From the NCBI RefSeq assembly GCF_024166365.1, contig NC_064834.1, forward strand, positions 53,734,001 to 53,798,000: a stretch of 64,000 nucleotides of DNA. The letters run 5' to 3'. The position numbers and the translations under genes are program-made. The stretch is from Elephas maximus indicus. Taxonomy: Eukaryota > Chordata > Mammalia > Proboscidea > Elephantidae. Positions 45,177-56,560 of the stretch are shown in pieces (within the stretch, counting starts at the first letter, position 1; every line of letters begins with the position of its first letter). The notes below the pieces were generated by a model. That model made no database searches, had not been told where the DNA came from, and saw only the letters and a program-made list of their open reading frames with translations.

Positions 45177-48100
45177 TGTCTTAGTTATCTAGTGCTGCTA
45201 TAACAGAAATACCACAAGTGGATGGCTTTAACAAAGAGAAATTTATTCTTTCACCGTCTAGGAGGCTTGTGGTTGTTGTTGTTAGGTGCCGTTGAGTTGG
45301 TTCTGACTCGTAGCGACCCTATGCACAACAGATCAAAAATACTGCCCGGTCCTGGGCCATCCTCACAATTGTTGCTATGCTGAACCCATTGTTGCAGCCA
45401 CTGTGTCCATTCATCTCGTTGAGGGTCTTCCTCTTTTTCGCTGACCCTCTACCAAGCATGATGTCCTCTCCAGGGACTGATGCCACCTAATAGCATGTCC
45501 AAAGTATGTGAGACGTAGTCTTGCCATCCTTGCTTCCAAGGCGCATTCTAGTTGTACTTCTTCCAAGACAGATTTGTTCGTTCTTTTGGCAGGCCATTGT
45601 ATATTCAGTATTCTTCACCAACACCACAGTTCAAAGGCATCAATTGTTTGGTCTTCCTTATTCACTGTCCAGCTTTCACATGCATATGATGCAATTGAAA
45701 ACACCATGGCTTGGGTCAGGCACACCTTAGTCCTCAGTGTGACATCTTTGCTTTTTAACACTTTAAAGAGATCTCTTGCAGCCGATTTGCCCAACGCAAT
45801 GCATCTTTTGATTTCTTGACTGCTGCTTCCACTGGGGTTCATTGTGGATCCAAGTAAAATGATATCTTCTACAACCTCCATCTTTTCTCTGTTTAACATG
45901 ATGTTGCTTATTGGTCCGGTTGTGAGGATTTTTATTTTTTTTTTATGCTGAGGCGTAATCCATACTGAAGGCTGTGGTCTTTGATCTTCATCAGTAAGTG
46001 CTTCAAGTCCTCTTCACTTTCAGCAAGCAAGGTTGTGTCATCTGCATAACGCAGGTTGTTAATGAGTCCTCCTCCGATCCTGATGCCCCATTCTTCTTCA
46101 TATAGTCCAGTTTCTCAGATTATTTGCTCAGCATACAGATTGAATAGGTGTGGTGAAAGGATACAGCCCTGATGGACACCTTTCCTAACTTTAAACCATG
46201 AAGTATTCCCTTGTTCTGTTTGAACAACTGCCTCTTAATCTTTGTACAGATTCCTCATGAGCACAATTAAGTGTTTTAGAATTCCCCTTCTCCACAATGT
46301 TATTCATAATTTGTTATGATCCACACAGTGGAATGCACTAGCACAGTCAATAAAATGCAGGTAAACATCTTTCTGGTATTCTCTGCTTTCAGCCAAGATC
46401 CATTTGACATCAGCAATATTATCCCTGATTCCACGACCTCTCCTAAATCCAGCTTGAATTTCTGGCAGTTCCCTGTCGATATACTGCTGTAGCCGCTTTT
46501 GAATGATCTTCAGCAAAATTCTGCTTGCTTGTGATATTAATAATATTGTTCTTTAAGTTCCTCATTCAGATGGATCACTTTTCTTGGGAATAGGCATAAA
46601 TATGGATCTCTTCCAGTCAGTTGGCCAGGTAGCTGTCTTCCAAACTTCTTGGCATAGACGAGTGAGCACTTCCATTTGTTGAAACATCTCAATTGTTATT
46701 CCGTTAATTCCTGGAGCCTTGTTTTTCACCAATGCCCTCCCTCAGTGCTGCTTGGACTTCTTCCTTCAGTACCATCGGTTCCTGATCGTATGTTACCTCC
46801 TGAAATGGTTGAACGTCGACCAATTCTTTTTGATACAGTGACTGTGTATTCTTTCCATCTTCTTTTGATGCTTCCTGCATTGTTTAATATTTTCCCTGTA
46901 GAATCCTTCAATATTGCAATTTGAGGCTTCAATTTTTCCTTCAGTTCTTTCAGCTTGAGAAATGCTGAGCATGTTCTTCCCTTTTGGTTTTCTGTCTACA
47001 GGTCTCTGCACATGTCCTCATAATACTTTACTTTGTCTTCTTGAGCAGCCCTTTGAAATCTTCTGTTAAGCTCTTTTACTTCATTATTTCTTCCTTTCAC
47101 TTTAGCTACTCGACATTCAAGAACAAGTTTCAGAGTCTCTTCTGACATCCATTTTGGTCTTTTCTTTCTCTCCTGTCTTTTTAATGACCTCTTGCTTTCT
47201 TCATGTATGATGCCCTTGATGTCATTCTGCATCTCATCTGGTCTTTGGTCATTAGTGTTCAACACATCGAATCTATTCTTGGGATGGTCTCTAAATTCAG
47301 GTGGGATATACTCAAGGTTGTACTTTGGCTCTCGTGGACTTGTTCTAATTTTCTCAAGTTTCAATTTGAACTTGCATATGAGTAATTGATGGTCTAATCC
47401 GCAGTCTGCCCCTGGGCTTGTTCCGACTGATGATACTGAGCTATTCCGCCATCTCTTTCCACAGATGTAGTCGACTTGATTCCTGTGTATTCCGTCTGGT
47501 GAGATCCATGTGTATAGTTGCTGTTTATGTTGGTGAAAAAAGGTATTTGCAATGGGGAAGTCGGTGGTCTTGCAAAGTTCAATCATGTGATCTCCAGTGT
47601 CGTCTTTATCACCAAGGCCATATTTTCCAACTATATATCCTTTGTTTCCAACTTTCGCATTCCAATCACCAGTAATCATCCTGATTGCATGTTCAATTAA
47701 TTTTAGACTGCAGAAGTTGGTAAAACTCTTCAATTTCTTCATCTTTGATTTTAGTGGTTGGTGCGTGAATATGAATAGTAGTCACGTTAACTGGTCTTCC
47801 TTGTAGGCGTGTGGATATTATCCTTTCACTGACAGTACTTCAGAATAGATCTTGAAATGTTCTTTTTGACGATGAATGCAATGCCATTCCTCTTCAAGTT
47901 GTCATTCCCGGCATAGTAGACCATATGATTGTCCAATTCAAAATGATCAACACCAGCCCATTTCAGCTCACTAATGCCCAGGATATCTATCTTTATGCGT
48001 TCCATTTCATTTTTCATGATTTCTGGTTTTCCTAGATTCATACTTAGTACATTCCACGTTCTGATTACTAATGGATGTTTGCAGCTGTTTCTTCTCATTT

Positions 48101-48894
48101 TGAGTCATGCCGCATCAGCAAATGAAGGTCCTGAAAGCTTGATTCCATCCACATCATTAAGGTCGACTCTACTTTGAGAAGGCAGCTCTTCCCCAGTCAT
48201 ATTTTGAGTGCCTTCCAACCTGAGGGGCTCATCTTCCAGCACTACATCAGACAATGTTCCGCTGCTGTTCATAAAGTTTTTACTGGCTAATTCTTTCCAG
48301 AAGTAGACTGTCGGGTCCTTCCTAGTCTGTCTTAGCCTAGAAGCTCAGGTGAAACCTGTCCACCACGGGTGACCCTGATAGCATTTGAATGCCGGTGGCA
48401 TAGCTCCCAGCATCACAGCAACACACAAGCCTCCACAATATGACAAACTGACAGACGCGTTGGGGGCTAGAAGTCTGAATTCAGGTTGCCAGCTCTAGAG
48501 GAAGGCTTTCTCTCTCCGTTGGCTCTGGGGGAAAGTTCTTGTCATCCATCTTCCCCAGTTAAGGAATTTCTCAGCAAAGGGACCTGGTCCAAAGGATGTG
48601 ATATTTTCCTGGCTGTTATTTCTCGGTGGTATGAGATTCTCCCATGTCTCTCTGCTCACTTATCTTTTATCTCAAAACAGATTGATTTAGGACACAACCT
48701 AATCTTGTAGATTTAGTCCTGCCTCATTAACATAACTGCCTGTAATCCTGCCTCATTAACATCATAGAGGTAGGATTTACAACACAGAGGAAAATCACAT
48801 CAGATGACAAAATGGTGGACAATCACACAATACTGGGAATCACGGGCTAGCTGATTTGACACACATTTTGGGGGGACACAATTCAATCCATGAC
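45177..48894 (-). mobile_element. MaLR-type solo LTR, antisense, split by an RTE
   Basis: 45177-45267 ('tgtcttagttatctagtgct' ... 'caccgtctaggaggct') and 48469-48894 ('agaagtctgaattcaggttg' ... 'aattcaatccatgac') are the two parts of a reversed LTR of the same family as 34290-34796. The RTE 45268-48461 lies between them. Confidence 0.8.
45268..48461 (-). repeat. Near full-length RTE/BovB-type LINE, antisense
   Basis: At about 3.2 kb this is the size of a full RTE element, and both termini are present. The 3' tail is at the left (gttgttgttgttaggtgccg in reverse) and the 5' UTR at the right (48250-48461). On the minus strand the order is: endonuclease start RTWNVLSMNLG (48098-47826, IGISELKW-type motif); endonuclease rest with GDWNAKVG and LDHQL (47742-46996); RT with EIQAGFRRGRGIRDNIADV (46516-46304); and the RT active-site YADD at about 46035-46051. 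Several frameshifts and stops separate these, so it cannot code a full protein. Flanks ggaggct (45261-45267) and gggggct (48462-48468) are a likely target duplication. Confidence 0.85.
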
Positions 48895-48895
48895 T

Positions 48896-49189
48896 CTGGA
48901 TGAGCAAAGGCTGACATTGACTGACTTTCTCAGAGGAGGAGATGGCAAAGCTTGTTTCTTACTCTGTAGCCCTCATACTCTCAGTCTAAACTCTTGGTAA
49001 ACTTTGACATTTTGGAGCCAATCTTTTCTTCTTCAAACAACATTCAATTCAACTTAATGAGTATCTACTGAACATCTATTATGTACAAAGCTTTGTATTA
49101 AAATATGCTTGAAATTATCTTTATATCCCTAACTGATAAGTCTGCTTGTAAAGACGCATGTGATATAACAATATAAAACACATTTTTAT
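48896..49189. other. Unassigned intergenic sequence
   Basis: Mixed sequence between an LTR and the chimeric insertion. 'caattcaacttaatgagtat' followed by 'ctactgaacatctattatgt' hints at an old repeat. No gene. Confidence 0.35.
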
Positions 49190-49531
49190 AAAGAATAAAA
49201 AAATGAATGGAAACCCTTGTGGCATAGTGGTTACGTGTTCCAGCTGCTAAACAAAAAGTCAGCAGTTTGAATCCACCAGGTGCTCCTTGCAAGCTCCCCA
49301 GATAAGTAAAAGATTACTGAAAAAGAAGAACAGAAGTGGGAGGCCTTGCTCTACCTGATTTTAGAAGCTATTATACCTCCACAGTAGTCAAAACAGCCTG
49401 CTACTGGTACAACAACAGACATATAGACCAATGGAACTGAACTGAGAATCCAGACATAAATCCACCCACACATGAATACCTGATATTTGACAAAGGCCCC
49501 AAAACAGTTAAATGGGGAAAAGACGGTCTTT

Positions 49532-51563
49532 TTTTTTTTTTTAATTTTTATTGTGCTTTAAGTGAAAGTTTAAAAATCAAGTTAGTCTCTCACACAAAAA
49601 CTTATATACACCTTGCTACATACTACCAGTTGCTCTCCCCCTAATGAGACAGCCTGCTCCCTCCTTCCATTCTCTCTTTTCCTGTTCATTTCATCAGCTT
49701 CTAACCCCCTCTACCCTTTCATCTCCCCTCCAGGCAGGAGATGTCAACATAGTCTTAAGTGTCCACCTAATCCAAGAAGCTCACTCCTCACCAGCATCCC
49801 TCTCCAACCCATTGTCCAGTCCAATCCCTGTCTGAAGATTTGGCTTTGGAAATGGTTCCTGTCCTGGGCCAACAGAAGGTCTGGAGACCATGATCACTGG
49901 GGTCCTTCTAGTCTCAGCAGACCATTAAGTCTGGTCTTTTTACTTGAATTTGACGTCTGCATCCCACTGCTCTCCTGCTCCATCAGGGGTTCTCTCTTGT
50001 GTTCCCTGTCAGGGCAGTCATCGGTTGTAGCCAGGCACCATCTAGTTCTTCTGGTCTCAGGCTGATGTAGTCTCTGGTTTATGTGGCCCTTTCTGTCTCT
50101 TGGGCTCGTAATTACCTCGTGTCCTTGGTGTTCTTCATCCTCCTTTGATCCAGGTGGATTGAGACCAATTGATGCATCTCAGGTGGCCGCTTGCTAGCGT
50201 TCAAGACCCCAGAAGCCACTCTCCAAAGTGGGATGCAGAATGTTTTCTTAATAGATTTTATTATGCCAATTGACTTAGATATCCCCTGAAACCATGGTCC
50301 CCAAACCCCCACCCCTGCTATGCTGGCCTTTGAACCATTCAGTTTATTCAGGAAACTTCTTTGCTCTTGGTTTAGTCCAGTTGTGCCGACCTCACCTGTA
50401 TTGTGTGTTGTCTTTCCCATCACCTAAAATAGTTTTTATCTACTATCTAATTAGTGAATACCCATCTCCCACCTCCCTCCCTCCCCCCTCTCATAACCAT
50501 CAAAGAATATTTTCTTCTCTGTTTAAACTATTTCTCGAGTTCTTATAATAGTGGTCTTATACAATATTTGTCCTTTTGCAACTGACTAATTTCACTCAGC
50601 ATAACACCTTCCAGATTCCTCCATGTTGTGAAATGTTTCACAGATTCATCACTGTTCTTTATCGATGCGTAGTATTCCATTGTGTGAGTATACCATAATT
50701 TATTTATCCATTCATCCCTTGATGGGCACCTTGCTTGCTTCCATCTTTTTGCTGTTGCAAACAGTGCTGCAATGAACATGGGTGTGCATATATCAGTCCG
50801 TGTAAAGGCTCTTATTTCTCTAGGATATATTCTAAGGAATGGGATTGCTGGATCATATGGTAGTTCTATTTCTAGCTTTTTGAGGAAGCACCAAATTGAT
50901 TTCCAAAGTGCTTGTACCATTTTACATTCCCACCAGCAGCGTATAAGTGTTCCAATCTCCCCACAACCTCTCCAACGTGTATTATTTTGTATTTTTTGGA
51001 TTAATGCCAGCCTTATTGTTGTGAGATGGAATCTCATTGTAGTTTTGATTTGCGTTTCTCTAATGGCTAATAATCGTGAGCATTCCCTCATGCATCTGTT
51101 ACCTACCTCAATGTCTTCTTTAGTGAAGTGTCTGTTCATATCTTTTGCCCATTTTTTAATTGGGTTATTTGTCTTTTTGTAGTTGAGTTTTTGCAGTATC
51201 GTGTAGATTTTAGAGATCTAGCGCTGATGGGAAATGTCATAGCTACAAACTTTTTCCCAGTCTGTAGGTAATCTTTTTACTCTTTTGGTGAAGTCTTTGG
51301 ATGAACATAGGTGTTCGATTTTTAGAAGCTCCTAGTTATCTAGTTTTTCTTCTGCATTGTTAGTACTGTTTTATATACTGTTTATGCCATGTATTAGGGC
51401 TCCTAACATTGTCCCTATTTTTTCTTCCATGGTCTTTATCATCTTAGATTTTATATTTAGGTCTTTGATCCATCTTGAGCTCGTTTTTGTGCATGGAGTG
51501 AGGTATGGGTCTTGTTTCATTTTTTTGCAGATGGATATCCAGTTATGCCAGCACCATTTGTTA
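49532..51563 (-). repeat. L1 LINE 3' half, antisense, nested in the + strand L1
   Basis: It begins with a poly(T) run (49532-49542), then the reverse of the L1 3' UTR and ORF2 C terminus, up to 'ccagcaccatttgtt' at about 51550-51563. Flanking aaaagacggtcttt (49518-49531) and aaaagactgccttta (51564-51578) fit a target duplication with changes. The reading frame on the minus strand (51139-50543) still shows a long L1 ORF2 C-terminal stretch, so the copy is young. Confidence 0.8.
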
Positions 51564-51578
51564 AAAAGACTGCCTTTA

Positions 51579-53255
51579 CTTCACTAAAGAAGACATTCAG
51601 GTAGCTAACAGATACATGAGAAAATGTGCATGATTATTAGCCATTAGAGAAACGCAAATCAAAACTACAATGAGATTCCATCTCACAACAATAAGGCTGG
51701 CATTAATCCAAAAAATACAAAATAATACACGTTGGAGAGGTTGTGGGGAGATTGGAACACTTATACACTGCTGGTGGGAATGTAAAATGGTACAAGCACT
51801 TTGGAAATCAATTTGGTGCTTCCTCAAAAAGCTAGAAATAGAACTACCATATGATCCAGCAATCCCATTCCTTAGAATATATCCTAGAGAAATAAGAGCC
51901 TTTACACGGACTGATATATGCACACCCATGTTCATTGCAGCACTGTTTGCAACAGCAAAAAGATGGAAGCAAGCAAGGTGCCCATCAAGGGATGAATGGA
52001 TAAATAAATTATGGTATACTCACACAATGGAATACTACGAATTGATAAATGCTGGGAGCCAGGCTGCAAGGGCGGCCCCTCTGCACCCACTGCCCCCAGC
52101 ATAAACAGATGTTTATGCTAGGGGCAGATAAAGAACAGTGATGAATCTGTGAAACATTTCACAACATGGAGGAATCTGGAAGGTGTTATGCTGAGTGAAA
52201 TTAGTCAGTTGCAAAAGGACAAATATTGTATAAGACCACTATTATAAGAACTCGAGAAATAGTTTAGACAGAGAAGAAAATATTCTTTGATGGTTATGAG
52301 GGGGGGAGGGAGGGAGGTGGGAGATGGGTATTCACTAATTAGATAGTAGATAAAAACTATTTTAGGTGATGGGAAAGACAACACACAATACAGGTGAGGT
52401 CGGCACAACTGGACTAAACCAAGAGCAAAGAAGTTTCCTGAATAAACTGAATGGTTCAAAGGCCAGCATAGCAGGGGTGGGGGTTTGGGGACCATGGTTT
52501 CAGGGGATATCTAAGTCAATTGGCATAATAAAATCTATTAAGAAAACATTCTGCATCCCACTTTGGAGAGTGGCTTCTGGGGTCTTGAACGCTAGCAAGC
52601 GGCCACCTGAGATGCATCAATTGGTCTCAATCCACCTGGATCAAAGGAGGATGAAGAACACCAAGGACACGAGGTAATTACGAGCCCAAGAGACAGAAAG
52701 GGCCACATAAACCAGAGACTACATCAGCCTGAGACCAGAAGAACTAGATGGTGCCTGGCTACAACCGATGACTGCCCTGACAGGGAACACAAGAGAGAAC
52801 CCCTGATGGAGCAGGAGAGCAGTGGGATGCAGACGTCAAATTCAAGTAAAAAGACCAGACTTAATGGTCTGCTGAGACTAGAAGGACCCCAGTGATCATG
52901 GTCTCCAGACCTTCTGTTGGCCCAGGACAGGAACCATTCCCAAAGCCAAATCTTCAGACAGGGATTGGACTGGACAATGGGTTGGAGAGGGATGCTGGTG
53001 AGGAGTGAGCTTCTTGGATTAGGTGGACACTTAAGACTATGTTGACATCTCCTGCCTGGAGGGGAGATGAAAGGGTAGAGGGGGTTAGAAGCTGGTGAAA
53101 TGGACAGGAAAAGAGAGAGTGGAGGGAGAGAGCAGGCTGTCTCATTAGGGGGAGGCCAACTGGGAGTGTGTAGCAAGGTGCATATAAGTTTTTGTGTGAG
53201 AGACTCGCTTGATTTTTAAACTTTCACTTAAAGCTCAATAAAAATTAAAAAAAAA
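51579..53255 (+). repeat. L1 LINE 3' end, + strand arm of the palindrome
   Basis: From 'cttcactaaagaagacattc' through the C-terminal ORF2 frame to the 3' UTR and poly(A). It is near identical to 49532-51128 in reverse; the frame 52366-52677 gives the same protein as 50423-50112. It carries a 77-bp extra insert at 52050-52126. Confidence 0.85.
52050..52126. mobile_element. 77-bp GC-rich insert with hairpin, possible small mobile element
   Basis: It is absent from the matching place in the antisense arm (complement of 50660-50672) and from the other L1 copies. It starts tgctgggagc and ends gctaggggca, flanked by gataaa on both sides (52044-52049 and 52127-52132). A hairpin with 14-bp arms (one mismatch) and an agat loop lies at 52093-52124. 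No coding capacity. Family unknown. Whether it moved as an element or is filler DNA is open. Confidence 0.5.
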
Positions 53256-53272
53256 AAAGAATAAAAAAATGA

Positions 53273-53480
53273 GGCAAAGAGAAGTTGAGACTAATGTGGC
53301 ACCAGGAGTGAGCTTAGAATACAAAATGTAGGCCATGAAGTCCTGACCCTTCCTGAGGTGGGTAGAAGGACTCAAGTCTTGGTAGTAAGCAACAGCTGAG
53401 AGAGGGATGATTAAGTCATGGTGTCCATAAGGCCAAAACAGTTATTCAACTGACTCAACCCTACGTATTTACTTTAATTT
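53273..53480. other. Unassigned intergenic sequence
   Basis: Right flank of the chimeric insertion. About 200 bp of mixed sequence with words of the old dispersed repeat. No gene. Confidence 0.35.
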
Positions 53481-53667
53481 TTGTTTTAATGGGGTAAAAG
53501 AGAGCTAACAAAAAGTTTACCACTTTACCCCTTTTTAAGTGTATAATTCAGTGATGTTAATTACATGCACCATGTTGTGCTACAATCGCCATTGTCAATT
53601 TTCAATCAGCCCTATTTGTTTAAAAGACTATTCTTTCCCCACTGCTCTGCTGTACAACATTATGTAT

Positions 53668-53885
53668 CAAAACCAAAGAAAAACCAAACCTATTGCCATT
53701 GAATCAATTCCGACTCATAGCAACCCTGTAAGGACAGAGTAGAATTCCTCCACACTGTTCCCAAGGCTGTAAATCTTAGAGAAGGTGAATGCCACATCTT
53801 TCTCCTGTGGAGCAGCTGGTGGGTTCCAACCACTGACCTTTCGGTTAGCAGCTGAGCACTGAACCACTTCACCACCAGGGCTCCT
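53668..53885 (-). repeat. AfroSINE, full length, antisense
   Basis: On + it starts 'aaaccaaagaaaaaccaaac' and 'ttgaatcaattccgactcat', and ends with the complement of the tRNA-like head 'ttcaccaccagggctcc'. About 215 bp with the longer middle part ('ccacatctttctcctgtgg'). Confidence 0.88.
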
Positions 53886-54904
53886 GTCTGTCATGTATTG
53901 AGCCTTTGTTAAGTATAGAAGTCTGTTTCTACATTGTCTATTCTTTTACATCGTACTATTTGTCCATCCTTGCGCCACTATTACACTGTCTTTATTAGTA
54001 TAGCTCTCCATGTCTTAATGTCTGGCTGAGTAAGTTCTTTAATCTTATTTTTCTTCCTCAAAAACATCTTTCATATTCTTGACCTTTTACCTTTCTACGT
54101 TTATTTTGGAATCAACTTGTCAAGTAAAAACAAAATTAAAAAACAACTTGCTGGGATTTTTGTTGTGACTGCATTGAATCTACAGATGAGTAGTTTGGGG
54201 ATAAATTGAGTCTTTCAGTTCACAAGCGTGTTTTATTTCTCCATTTATTTAAATCTTCACTGTCTCTGAAAAAAGTTTGATAGTTTTTCCTATAGAGTGT
54301 TCACATCTGTGTTAGATTTAGTCTTAAAGAATTTGATATTTTTTATGCTGTTGTAAATGGTATCTTTTTTTTTTTACTTTATTTTCTGATTGTCTATGGC
54401 ATATACAAATACAAAAGATTTTTGTACATTCAACTTGCATACACTTACTTTGTTAAACTCTCTCATTAATTCCAATATTTTACCTAAGGGTTCTTTTGGA
54501 TTTTAGGTGCACGATCATATAATCTGTTTTGTTGTTCCTTTCCTATTCTTACACTTTTTATTTGTTTTACTAGCTTTACTGTGTGGACTTAGGATCTTCA
54601 GTACAAAACTGACTGAAAGTGGTCGTGGCAAGCAACCAGTCTCAAAGGGTAAACGTTCTATGTTTCATCATTAATGCTTGGTGTAGGTGCTTTGATACAG
54701 GTTATAAAACTTTTATCAGAAGATTGAAGTTTCATTTCATTCCTAGTGTGCTAACAGTTATTTTCTTTCTTTCCGCATATGAATGTTGAATCTTATCAAA
54801 TGCTTTTTCTGTGTCTATTGAGATGATTAATTGATTTCGTTCCTTTGGAGTTTTAAGTAATCATTATATTGATTGATTTACTAATGTTAAACCAGATTTT
54901 ACCA

Positions 54905-56158
54905 TTTCAAGAGGTAGCATATGATCAAGAACTGATGGCATTGAAGGAAGAAGTCCAAGCTGTACTGAAGGCTTTGGTGAAAAACAAAACTCCAGGAATT
55001 GACTGAACACCAACTGAGGGGTTTCAACAAACAGATGCAGCACTGGAAGCACTCACGCGTCTATGCCAAGAAATTTGGAAGACAGCTACCTGCCAACTGA
55101 CTGAAAGAGATTCATATTTGTACCCATTCCAAAGAAAGGTTATCTAACAGAACAAGGAAATTATCATTAATAGCATACATATAAAATTTTGCTGTAGATA
55201 ATTAAAAATGGTTGCAGCAATACATCAACAGGGAACTGCCAGAAATTTAAGCTGAATTCAGAAAAGATCGTGGAATGAAGGATACCATCATCAGGGTTGT
55301 ACCCTTTCACTATACTTATTCAATCTGTATGTTGAACAAATAACCTAAGAAGCTGCACTAAATGAAGAAGAATGTGGCATCAGGAATGGAGGAAGACTCA
55401 TTAAAAACCTGCAGTATGCAGATGACAAACCTTGCTTGTTGAAATCGAAGGGGACTTGAAGTACTTACTGATGAAGATCAAAGACTACAGCCTTCAATAT
55501 GGATTATACCTCACCATAAAGAAAGCAAAAATCCTCACAACTGGATCAATAAGCAACATCATGATAAATGAAGAAAATATTGAACTTGTCAAGGATTTCA
55601 TTTTATTTTGATCCACAATCAATGTCCATGGAAACAGCAGTCAAGAAATCAAAAGACAAATTGCGTTGGGCAAATCTGCTGCAAAAGGCCTCTTTAAAGT
55701 GTTAAAAAGCAAAGATATCAGCTTGAGGACTAATGTGCACCTAACATAAGCCACATTATTTTCAACCACTTCATTTGCTTGCGAAAGCTGGACAATGAAT
55801 AAGGAAGATCAAAGAAGAATTGGTGTCTTCGAATTATGGTGTTGGCAAATATTGAATATACTGTGGACTGCTAGAAGCACGAGCAAGTCTGTCTTAGAAG
55901 TTCTGCCAGAATGCTCCTTAGAAGGGAGGATGGCAAGACTTTCTTTTACATACTTTGGACATATTATCAGGAGGGAAGTCCCCAGAGAAGGACATTGAGC
56001 TTGGTAAAGTGGAGGGTCATCGAAAAAGAGGAGGACCCGCAACAAGATGGAATGACACAGTGGCTGCATCAATGGGCTCAAATATAGCAGCGATTGTGAG
56101 GATGGGGGAGGACCGGGCAGTGTTTTTGTTCTGTTGTACATATGGTCATTATGAATCA
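54905..56158 (+). repeat. RTE LINE lacking part of the RT core
   Basis: It opens in the RT N-terminal part ('caagaactgatggcattgaa'), jumps near 55287 from the 'agatcgtggaatgaaggat' block to 'tcagggttgtaccctttcac', and so loses RT motif A. It keeps YADD (55415-55426) and the 3' UTR. Many stops. It ends in the RTE tail near 56155. Confidence 0.8.
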
Positions 56159-56505
56159 GAAACTCAAGCCAAATTCAGAAGAGAATGTGGAACAAGGGAT
56201 ATCATTGCTGATGTCAGATGGATCTTGGCTGAAAGCAGAGAATACCAGAAAGATGTTTACCTGTGTTTTATTGACTATGCAAAGGCATTCGACTATGTGG
56301 ATCATAACAAATTATGGGTAACATTGACACAGTGGCTGTAACAATGGGCTGAAGCATAGCAAGGATTGTGAGGATGGTGCAGGACCAGGCAGTGTTTTGT
56401 TCTGTTGTACATGGGGTTGCTATGAGTCAGAACCAACTCGACAGCACCCAACAACATGAATCGGAACCGATCGATGGCACCTAACAACAGTAACAACAGT
56501 CTTAT
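56159..56505 (+). repeat. Internally deleted RTE fragment with doubled tail
   Basis: 56165-56315 codes RT motif A (FIDYAKAFDYVDHNKLW). It then joins directly to the 3' UTR ('gacacagtggctgtaacaat'). The tail is present twice: 'cagaaccaactcgacagcac' then 'gaaccgatcgatggcaccta', followed by aacaacagtaacaac. Confidence 0.75.
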
Positions 56506-56560
56506 GTTATATCCTTTTAAATAATGTTGGATTTTTTTCTGGTATGCAGTTATTTGGAAT

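Larger units (their letters stand above)
49207..53255 (+). repeat. SINE/L1 chimeric insertion with an antisense L1 nested inside
   Basis: The 17-bp direct repeat aaagaataaaaaaatga stands at 49190-49206 and 53256-53272 and frames the unit. Order inside: AfroSINE 5' half (49208-49290, 'ggaaacccttgtggcatag' to 'ccaccaggtgctccttgc'); L1 + strand (49292-49531, ORF2 C-terminal part); L1 minus strand (49532-51563); L1 + strand (51564-53255) ending in poly(A). Without the antisense element, the unit is SINE 5' half + truncated L1 + poly(A). Confidence 0.8.
53481..56560 (-). repeat. Old L1 (L1M-type), antisense, split by an AfroSINE and RTE copies
   Basis: Pieces: about 53481-53667, 53886-54904 ('ctttattagtatagctctcc', 'attttggaatcaacttgtca', 'gtgactgcattgaatctaca') and about 56505-56560 ('ttatatccttttaaataatg'). 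They are in the reverse order expected for one L1 ORF2. Diverged and non-coding. Confidence 0.65.

Noticed and set aside
49613-50065. 150-aa open frame, also seen at 52724-53176
   Set aside because: Both are antisense to the L1 3' UTR in the two palindrome arms. The repeated protein merely reflects the inverted repeat.
55955-56341. 128-aa open frame with an RT-like segment
   Set aside because: It spans the end of one RTE fragment and the start of another. It is a chance joining of two dead LINE pieces, not a gene.
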